The notes under the pieces are model-generated. The model worked only from the letters and a program-made list of their open reading frames with translations, had not been told where the DNA came from and searched no databases. Shown here piece by piece: positions 6,583 through 12,266 of a stretch of 12,266 nt of DNA (positions are counted from its first letter, which is position 1; the number at the start of each line of letters is the position of its first letter). This DNA is from Candidatus Latescibacterota bacterium (lineage in GTDB: Bacteria > Latescibacterota > Latescibacteria > Latescibacterales > Latescibacteraceae): NCBI GenBank assembly GCA_018656855.1, contig JABHYP010000596.1, forward strand, positions 1 through 12,266. Direction: 5' to 3'. The position numbers were made by a program, and so were the translations under genes.

Positions 6583-7104
6583 TTACGGCTCTTCGCTTGC
6601 CGGCGGCTTCTTGGAAAGCAGCCTGTCCAGCCCTATTATATGGCTGGTGGGAAACAACGCTAACACAATAAGCGCTAACATTTCTATTAGATTTTTGTTA
6701 ATAATTAAATAACTGCCTTCGGTAGGAGCCGAATATTTTAATCCGATAAACGGCGGGTTACAAATATAATAAAAAAGTAAAAGAAGCGCGCCGGAAATAC
6801 TTGCAACACGGGCCAGACATCCGGCGATCAATCCCAGGCCTATCGCGACAAGCCCCCACATATTCATGAAATCAACTATCTTTAAGAGAGCCGGATTTGA
6901 CAGAATATAGTTAAACACGCCGGTAAATATCCATTTCGATTCCGAGAGAAATCCGGCTGATGTCCAGTAAGGATTGAGTATCTTGACAATGCCCTCGTAA
7001 AGAAAATGCCAGCCTATTAGAATCCGAAGAATAACAAGTGTGGTCAACTGAGAACCGTTGTAGTTCGTTAAACCATACGAATTGTTTCCTGTTTCCTGCT
7101 GCAT
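6583..7104 (-). CDS. DoxX-like integral membrane protein
   Basis: This is a 173-residue protein with about four membrane helices (roughly 21-40, 83-99, 100-118 and 134-152). The first helix reads LVILRILIGWHFLYEGIVK, the typical DoxX/DoxD opening, followed by NPYWTSAGFL, and the last part has NKNLIEMLALIVLALFPT and GLDRLL. DoxD is a subunit of thiosulfate:quinone oxidoreductase in Acidianus, but most bacterial DoxX-like proteins have no assigned role. Here it lies 24 bases before the permease gene and in the same orientation as the Gfo/Idh gene. Passing electrons from sugar oxidation to quinone is conceivable but unsupported by any residue I can see. AAAGG lies nine bases before the ATG. The 57-base gap from the nuclease gene upstream shows no terminator, so this gene may be a continuation of the pyrF transcript. 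Confidence 0.8.
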   Translation of the reverse strand: MQQETGNNSYGLTNYNGSQLTTLVILRILIGWHFLYEGIVKILNPYWTSAGFLSESKWIFTGVFNYILSNPALLKIVDFMNMWGLVAIGLGLIAGCLARVASISGALLLLFYYICNPPFIGLKYSAPTEGSYLIINKNLIEMLALIVLALFPTSHIIGLDRLLSKKPPASEEP

Positions 7105-7161
7105 AAGCGAACGCCTTTCATTTTATAAGGAAATCACTTAATACCATGTTATATATAGAGC

Positions 7162-7936
7162 TTAAATCTCCAGCACTTCTGTCGCCTCATCCTGCGAGGC
7201 GATCACTATTGAAGGCAGAGTGCGGTCGAAGCTTTCAAAAAGCTCACAAACCTCTTTTCTGACGAGTTCGGAACAATTATTTTCCGCGGAAAGATGGGCA
7301 AGAACAATCTTTGGCCTGCCGTTGGAGGGCAAAATGTTGAAGAGGATTTCGGCTGCATTCCGATTCGAGAGATGTCCCGTTCTGCTCATAATCCGCTGTT
7401 TCAGATTCCAGGGGTACGCCCCATTTTTCAGCATCTCAAGGTCATGATTCGACTCGATAACCACAATATCCGAATCCCTGAGGCAATGCCTGACAAGAGT
7501 CGATACAAAACCCAGATCGGTTGCTAGGGCGATTTTCTTTTTCCCCGAATGCACACAGAACTGTACGGGGTCCGCGGCATCGTGAGACACGCTGAAAGGA
7601 AGTATTTCAAACGGGCCAACCTCAAACTCTTCGCCTCTATTGATGGTAACCAGTATCTCGCTGCCGTTGAAAATCTTTTTTTTTCCATTAAATGTCCCCG
7701 ATGTAGCATACACGGGGATATCGAGCTTACGGGCTGTTATTCCGACTCCCATTATATGGTCGCCGTGCTCGTGAGTAAGAAGGATTCCCTTGATCTTTTT
7801 TTCATCAAGGCCGCGCGATTCAAGCCGTTTTTTCATCTCGACAAATGAAAATCCCTGATCAATGATAATCGCTTTGCCGCGGCTCTCAATATAGGTAGAA
7901 TTGCCTTTTGAACCGCTTCCGAGAAGACAGATTTTC
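7162..7936 (-). CDS. yycJ: YycJ/WalJ-type metallo-beta-lactamase-fold hydrolase (predicted 5'-3' exonuclease)
   Basis: The 258-residue protein starts MKICLLGSGSKGNSTYIE, the usual YycJ/WalJ opening. It has the metallo-beta-lactamase motif THEHGDH (H56, H58, D60, H61), H119 (SVSHD), D141 (ATDLG), GHLSN (H189) and H215 (LAHLS), which together complete a two-metal site. YycJ-family proteins are cytoplasmic nucleases linked to mismatch repair and to cell-wall/replication coordination in Firmicutes; the exact role here is inferred from family. The start codon is TTG at 7938-7936. It lies one base after the pyrF stop and has AAGGA eight bases upstream within the 3' end of pyrF. This implies translational coupling and a deliberately weak start. 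(The coordinate end given is two bases short of the first base of the TTG at 7938.). Confidence 0.88.
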
Positions 7937-7939
7937 AAG

Positions 7940-8749
7940 TCATCGTTCCTTCCTTACGCTGTTTATCTTATCACGAAGGTCGTTAAGGCATCTTCGGGCC
8001 GCCTCAGGAAAATCATTTTCGGAAGAAGCATACAGTATTGCCCGTGAGCTGTTAACGACTGTTGAGCCGGATTTACCGCCGCACTCTCCTATCACTGCCT
8101 CAACATCACCACCCTGGGCGCCGACACCGGGGACAAGAATGGGCATATCACCCACTATTTCCCTGATCTTTTTCATGTATCCCGGCCTGGTTGCTCCCAC
8201 CACAATACCGACTTCTCCTTCTTCTGCCCATTCAACCGCTTTCGAGGCCACTTTTTCGAACAAACAGCCGCCTGAAGTATCGAACATCTGAAAGTCTTCC
8301 GAGGAAGGATTGGATGTCAGGCACAGAACAAAAACGCACTTGCCTTCCCTGAGAAAAGGGCGAACAGCGTCAAATCCCATGTAAGGGTTCACTGTCACTG
8401 CATCGGCGCCAATAATATCATAAGCGAAGTCGGCATACTTTGAAGCCGTGTTACCAATATCACCGCGTTTTATGTCGAGTATAACCGGAATATCACCGGG
8501 TATTATTTGACAGGTTCTCTGAAGCATTTCTATGCCCCGGCTACCCATGGCCTCGTAGAAAGCTGAGTTCGGTTTATATGCGCAAACAAGATCGGACGTT
8601 GAACGGATAATTGCTTCGTTAAACTTTACCCCCCCATCCTTTTGTGAAGCCAAGAGGGCGGGGATTTTATCCATGTCGGTATCGAGCCCAACGCATACAA
8701 GGCTGTCTGCCTTTTCTGCGGCCTTTCGAAGTTTTTCGATACAACTCAT
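7940..8749 (-). CDS. pyrF: Orotidine 5'-phosphate decarboxylase, subfamily 2
   Basis: The enzyme makes UMP from OMP in the last step of de novo pyrimidine synthesis. The 269-residue protein shows VCVGLDTD (18-25), YKPNSAFYE (58-66), the catalytic segment LDIKRGDIGNTA (91-102; K94 and D97 of the Asp-Lys-Asp network), TVNPYMGFD and a C-terminal PGVGAQGGD phosphate-binding loop. The KRGDIGNT form and the length mark subfamily 2, distinct from the shorter E. coli type. The frame extends 21 codons upstream, but that part overlaps the preceding membrane-protein gene. The ATG at 8749 follows that gene's stop codon by one base and has GGAG nine bases upstream, so I chose it. It is the middle gene of a tight three-gene group. 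Confidence 0.95.
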   Translation of the reverse strand: MSCIEKLRKAAEKADSLVCVGLDTDMDKIPALLASQKDGGVKFNEAIIRSTSDLVCAYKPNSAFYEAMGSRGIEMLQRTCQIIPGDIPVILDIKRGDIGNTASKYADFAYDIIGADAVTVNPYMGFDAVRPFLREGKCVFVLCLTSNPSSEDFQMFDTSGGCLFEKVASKAVEWAEEGEVGIVVGATRPGYMKKIREIVGDMPILVPGVGAQGGDVEAVIGECGGKSGSTVVNSSRAILYASSENDFPEAARRCLNDLRDKINSVRKER

Positions 8750-8750
8750 T

Positions 8751-9203
8751 CTACTGTTCTCCAATACTGTAAACGAGACGGCCCAAAGCCCTGAAAATTC
8801 TCCAACGAACATGATATTGTATCATAAATCCAATCGGTATCCCTAGTAAAGACATGGGCGGCAGATCAGGGACACCCCGCTGCATAATTCCAATTGCCGC
8901 CGGAATAACAACACAGAAGAGAACCATGATGCCAATGGTGAAATACCGTATCTTAGTGAACGTGGCGCCAATTTTTACAACCGATTTCCCGTCACGCCCT
9001 GTCACCTCAAGCGAAAGACGCGATATGCAGGTAAGCGGCCGTTTTGAAGAGAATGTGACCGGCAGATAACGAAGTAAAACGGTATCACCCGAATTGCCTG
9101 TCTGTACAAACTTTTTTTCCACCAGCGAGGCGGTCAGTCTTTCACGAACTAAATCCGGAACACCCTCAGCTCTGTATTTTCTGTAAACGTAGTGTTCTGT
9201 CAC
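8751..9203 (-). CDS. Small membrane protein of unknown function, first gene of the pyrF group
   Basis: I do not recognise this 150-residue protein. The first 85 residues are polar with a beta-rich stretch (TVLLRYLPVTF, RLSLEVTG, VVKIGATF), which suggests a small cytoplasmic or PH-like domain. Two membrane helices follow at about 87-107 (YFTIGIMVLFCVVIPAAIGIM) and 116-132, then a basic tail. The start is GTG at 9203-9201, supported by AGGA six bases upstream. The gene is the first after a good promoter, and its stop lies one base before the pyrF start, so it is co-translated with a pyrimidine enzyme without obvious functional reason. Confidence 0.75.
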   Translation of the reverse strand: MTEHYVYRKYRAEGVPDLVRERLTASLVEKKFVQTGNSGDTVLLRYLPVTFSSKRPLTCISRLSLEVTGRDGKSVVKIGATFTKIRYFTIGIMVLFCVVIPAAIGIMQRGVPDLPPMSLLGIPIGFMIQYHVRWRIFRALGRLVYSIGEQ

Positions 9204-9245
9204 GTTTATTCCTATTACAATTAAGAATATTTAATAAACTTTTGA

Positions 9246-9274
9246 AATATAACACAAATCTTTCCACATTTCAA
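9246..9274 (-). promoter_or_regulatory. Sigma-70-type promoter of the membrane protein-pyrF-yycJ group
   Basis: On the minus strand TTGAAA (9274-9269) and TATATT (9251-9246) each match consensus at five of six bases with the ideal 17-base spacing. Transcription would start near 9239 and give a leader of about 35 bases before the GTG at 9203. Confidence 0.6.
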
Positions 9275-9305
9275 TGAACTCTGAAGAAAGAAAATGAAAT
9301 TGTAC

Positions 9306-9342
9306 TTGACAAACTGACTATTCATATTTTTATTACTATAAA
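9306..9342 (+). promoter_or_regulatory. Candidate promoter(s) of the CotH/lamin-tail gene
   Basis: A perfect TTGACA (9306-9311) is followed after 17 bases by TTTATT (9329-9334, 4 of 6). An overlapping alternative is CTGACT (9314-9319, 4 of 6) with TATAAA (9337-9342, 5 of 6), also at 17 bases. Either gives a leader of about 70-80 AT-rich bases before the ATG at 9420, and both diverge from the pyrF-group promoter. Confidence 0.5.
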
Positions 9343-9419
9343 TTTATTTTTTAAATCTTTAAAATGAAAAACAAACGAAATTATGAGCTTTCAAAGAGTA
9401 TAAATGAAAGAGATCGACC

Positions 9420-12266
9420 ATGAAATTTCTAACAACACTTGTAATTCTCATGGTAAACATCCATACCGGATTTTCAGAAGAAACAACACCTCTCATAAAC
9501 GAAGTCATGTCATCAAATGCCTCAACTATTCAGGATGAAGATGGAGACTATTCTGACTGGATTGAAATCTACAATCCGGGAGATTCACCGATTGATCTTG
9601 CAGGATATGGACTGTCAGACAGAGCCGACGATCCTTTTAAGTGGGTTTTTCCCAGTTGCATTATTAATCCTGGGCAATATCTGCTTGTTTTTGCATCCGG
9701 TAAAGACCGAAAAACGTATGTTAACCATAGGGAAACCATTATCGATAAAGGAGATGAATGGAAGTATATTATCCCTGATTCTGAACTTCCCGAAAACTGG
9801 AACACAACAGATTTCGACGATTCCGGATGGAAATCAGGCCCCAGCGATTTTGGTTTTGGTTATGAAGCTCAGGCGACGACTTTTCCGCGAACCATTTCAT
9901 TCTTTCTACGAAAATCATTTACTGTCGATGACATTACAAGCATAATCCGGGGTATCATTCAGATAGATTATGAAGACGGATTTGTTGCGTATTTAAATGG
10001 GAATGAAGTAGCACGTGCTAATATTGGAGAGGTCGATGTTCCACCCTCGTATGATCAAATTGCGAAGAGTAAGCGAAAAGCGGAAATGTACGACGGCGGC
10101 AATCCGGAGTTTTTTCAAATTGATGATATACAATCACATCTTGTACAGGGAAAAAATGTATTAGCAATTCAGGTACATAATTGTTTCTTTCTCAGTAATG
10201 AAATGACCGCGATTCCCTTTTTAACGTTCGGAATGCCACATACTCCTCCAAATCCCCGGGGAGCACCTGGCATTCTTAAGCTTTCTCTAAATAACTTTCT
10301 ATTTCTCCATACAAATTTTAAAATCAACTCACAAGGCGAAACACTGGTTTTAACCGATGATTCAGGAGCTATCTGCGATCAGGTTGAAAGGGGGGCAATA
10401 CCAATAGAATATTCGCTCGGCAGGCAGCCTGACGGGGAAACTCAATGGGTATTTTTCGAGCAGTCTACACCTGGAGAAAGTAACAGTATCCCCGGATTTG
10501 CTGGCTATGCAAATCCTGTACAGGCTTCAATTCCCGGAGGATTTTATAACAGCACTTTATCAATAGAATTATCTGTTAATTCACCTTCCGCTGAAATTCG
10601 CTACACACTCGATGGTTCCGCCCCTGCAGACAGTTCAGCGCTTTATTATACTTCCATACCTGTCGAAAGTACAACTGTATTAAGAGCACAAGCGTTTGAA
10701 GCAGGTTTATTCCCCGGCAATATTTTAACTCATACATATTTTATTAACCAGACTTCAACATTACCGGTTATATCGTTATCCACTGCCCCGGCTAATTTTT
10801 TTGATGATGAAATAGGGATTTACGGTATTGATGATAAGTACGGAACAGGGCAATATAATACTAATTTTTTGGAGGATTGGGAACGACCCGTACATATGGA
10901 ATTTTACGAACCGGATGGCAGTCCTGCTTTTAACGTAGATGCAGGAATAAAGATCAGCGGTTTATTTACTAGACTCAAGCCTCAAAAACCTTTCCGCATC
11001 TTTCTTCGCAGGAAATATGGTGACACTAAAATTAAGTATCAGATTTTTCCGGATCTGCCTATTACAGAGTTCAATAGATTAGATTTGCGTAATGGTGGTG
11101 ATGATGCACCAAGTACTCATTTTCAAGATGGAATGATTCATAGTCTCGTTAAAGATAAAAATGTGGACATCCAGGCATTTCGCCCATGTGTAGTTTACAT
11201 TAACGGAGACTACTGGGGGATATATAATATTCGCGAAAGGTTAGATGAAGACTACGCTGCATCTCATCATAGTATCGATCCTGATAATATAGATTTTTTA
11301 AGATTTTCGCATGCGAGAATTGGGCTTGAGATTGTCAGAGGAGATTCTATCCATTATTATGCCATGATAGATTACATGGAAAAACATGATTTAAGTGTCC
11401 CCGCTAATTATGAATATGTTGAGACACAGATAGATGTGAATAATTTTATCGATTTTAACATTACTGAAATCTATTCCGCTAATTCAAATTACCTTATCGA
11501 CACTGATAGAATCTGGAGGCCAAAAACACCCGATGGTAAATGGAGATGGATGTTAAGTGATTTAGATGCAGGATTTCCATTTAGTGGAGAAATAGTTGAC
11601 GGTATAAAACAGGATTACACATTTAATGTTTTTGGATTTTTAACAGGACATACAGTTGATACTTATAAAATGAGATATGTGAGGGCATTTATATTACGTA
11701 AATTACTTGAAAACACGAGTTTTAAACATAATTTTATTAACTTGTTCGCAGATTATCTCAATACGATTTTCAGTCCTGATACAGTGATCCAAAGAATCAA
11801 TGAAATAAAAGCATTACTCGAACCGGAAATGCTCGCTCATATTAGAAGATGGGAAGGATATTATTCCTCGGGCCCTTATATCGGGACATCGAGATCTGAT
11901 TGGTACAATAATGTGGATGGAACAATAGAATTTGCCGAAAACAGACCTGAACATGTACGCAGTCAAATAATAGAGCATTTCAATCTCAGCGGCACAGTAA
12001 ATGTTGACCTTGATATTTCACAGTCCGGCGGAGGCAAAATCAAGATAAATTCACTCTTTATCGAAGACTATCCCTGGAACGGTATCTATTTCAAGGATGT
12101 GCCCATACAGGTGGCTGCTCTGCCAGATCTGGGGTACCGGTTTGTCGGCTGGACAGGTGTAACGCCGGAAGAGTCTCCATCCCTTGATATTACATTAACC
12201 GATGATATCTCGGTCGCAGCAGTATTTGAAAAAATCGGCGACGATATAGTACTGGACAGATACCAT
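9420..12266 (+). CDS. Secreted multidomain protein: split lamin-tail domain, chitobiase-like Ig module, CotH kinase-like domain, InlB-type repeat; C-terminus beyond window
   Basis: The frame is open for 949 codons to the window edge. A short signal peptide (about residues 1-20) comes first. Residues 25-97 (INEVMSSN, DYSDWIEIYN, WVFP, YLLVFASGKDR) are the first half of a lamin-tail domain. Its second half is at 296-355 (LHTNFKINSQGETLVL, YSLGRQPDGE, TPGESN). Between them sits a nested beta-sandwich of about 190 residues (FDDSGWKSG, FGFGY, FFLRKSFTV, DGFVAYLNGNEVAR). Residues 373-443 are a chitobiase-C-terminal-like Ig module (IRYTLDGSAP). From about 448 comes a CotH kinase-like domain with YINGDYWGIYNIRERLDEDY (592-611) and the putative catalytic WRWMLSDLDAGF (708-719; D714/D716). 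Residues 854-937 resemble an InlB-type bacterial repeat (GYRFVGWTGV, ISVAAVFE). AAAGAGAT precedes the ATG. Such proteins are extracellular; the CotH domain may phosphorylate surface proteins, as spore CotH does, but the substrate is unknown. Confidence 0.9.
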   Translation, partial: MKFLTTLVILMVNIHTGFSEETTPLINEVMSSNASTIQDEDGDYSDWIEIYNPGDSPIDLAGYGLSDRADDPFKWVFPSCIINPGQYLLVFASGKDRKTYVNHRETIIDKGDEWKYIIPDSELPENWNTTDFDDSGWKSGPSDFGFGYEAQATTFPRTISFFLRKSFTVDDITSIIRGIIQIDYEDGFVAYLNGNEVARANIGEVDVPPSYDQIAKSKRKAEMYDGGNPEFFQIDDIQSHLVQGKNVLAIQVHNCFFLSNEMTAIPFLTFGMPHTPPNPRGAPGILKLSLNNFLFLHTNFKINSQGETLVLTDDSGAICDQVERGAIPIEYSLGRQPDGETQWVFFEQSTPGESNSIPGFAGYANPVQASIPGGFYNSTLSIELSVNSPSAEIRYTLDGSAPADSSALYYTSIPVESTTVLRAQAFEAGLFPGNILTHTYFINQTSTLPVISLSTAPANFFDDEIGIYGIDDKYGTGQYNTNFLEDWERPVHMEFYEPDGSPAFNVDAGIKISGLFTRLKPQKPFRIFLRRKYGDTKIKYQIFPDLPITEFNRLDLRNGGDDAPSTHFQDGMIHSLVKDKNVDIQAFRPCVVYINGDYWGIYNIRERLDEDYAASHHSIDPDNIDFLRFSHARIGLEIVRGDSIHYYAMIDYMEKHDLSVPANYEYVETQIDVNNFIDFNITEIYSANSNYLIDTDRIWRPKTPDGKWRWMLSDLDAGFPFSGEIVDGIKQDYTFNVFGFLTGHTVDTYKMRYVRAFILRKLLENTSFKHNFINLFADYLNTIFSPDTVIQRINEIKALLEPEMLAHIRRWEGYYSSGPYIGTSRSDWYNNVDGTIEFAENRPEHVRSQIIEHFNLSGTVNVDLDISQSGGGKIKINSLFIEDYPWNGIYFKDVPIQVAALPDLGYRFVGWTGVTPEESPSLDITLTDDISVAAVFEKIGDDIVLDRYH

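Noticed and set aside
7105..7161. Separate promoter or terminator between the yycJ-type and DoxX-like genes
   Set aside because: Only scattered TATA-like bases; no spaced -35/-10 pair and no stem-loop, so no feature was called.
9517..9945. 142-codon open frame on the plus strand
   Set aside because: It is the +1 shifted frame of the lamin-tail/CotH gene, which is continuous over the same stretch with clear domain motifs.

Overview
The window looks like a chromosomal contig from a Gram-negative bacterium of the FCB/PVC type (Bacteroidetes-like phyla, Planctomycetes/Lentisphaerae relatives or candidate phyla near them). This assignment is an inference from gene content: a secreted xylose-isomerase-like/DUF1080 protein, a Gfo/Idh/MocA dehydrogenase, a DoxX-like protein and a large secreted lamin-tail/CotH protein. 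No rRNA, tRNA or ribosomal protein gene is present to fix the taxon.

Layout. Everything from 1 to 9203 that codes is on the minus strand; one long gene runs on the plus strand from 9420 off the right edge. (a) 1-425: N-terminal part of a membrane-anchored alpha/beta hydrolase. (b) 440-2232: a strikingly AT-rich two-gene unit, a cytoplasmic Hanks-type Ser/Thr kinase followed, with coupled translation, by a protein I do not recognise. It has its own promoter candidate and lies between an 11-bp inverted repeat pair; it looks acquired. (c) 2296-2519: AT-rich spacer with a 38-bp element that resembles a lone CRISPR repeat. (d) 2520-7104: DoxX-like protein, MFS permease, Gfo/Idh/MocA dehydrogenase and a TIM-barrel + DUF1080 fusion. 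They read as a carbohydrate import/oxidation cluster of the kind associated with 3-keto-glycoside chemistry. A perfect 13-bp-arm hairpin separates the permease from the dehydrogenase. (e) 7162-9203: a tight housekeeping group: small membrane protein, pyrF (OMP decarboxylase) and a YycJ/WalJ-type metallo-beta-lactamase-fold nuclease. (f) 9204-9419: divergent promoter region. (g) 9420-12266+: secreted multidomain protein with a lamin-tail domain split by a nested beta-sandwich, a chitobiase-like Ig module, a CotH kinase-like domain and a C-terminal InlB-type repeat.

How they may work together. In cluster d, the permease would import a sugar or glycoside, the dehydrogenase would oxidise it, and the exported TIM/DUF1080 protein would cleave or isomerise keto-sugars on the other side of the membrane. 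The DoxX-like protein may couple to the respiratory chain, but this is speculative. The kinase pair is the best candidate for an undescribed system (regulatory or defensive); its function cannot be read from sequence alone.
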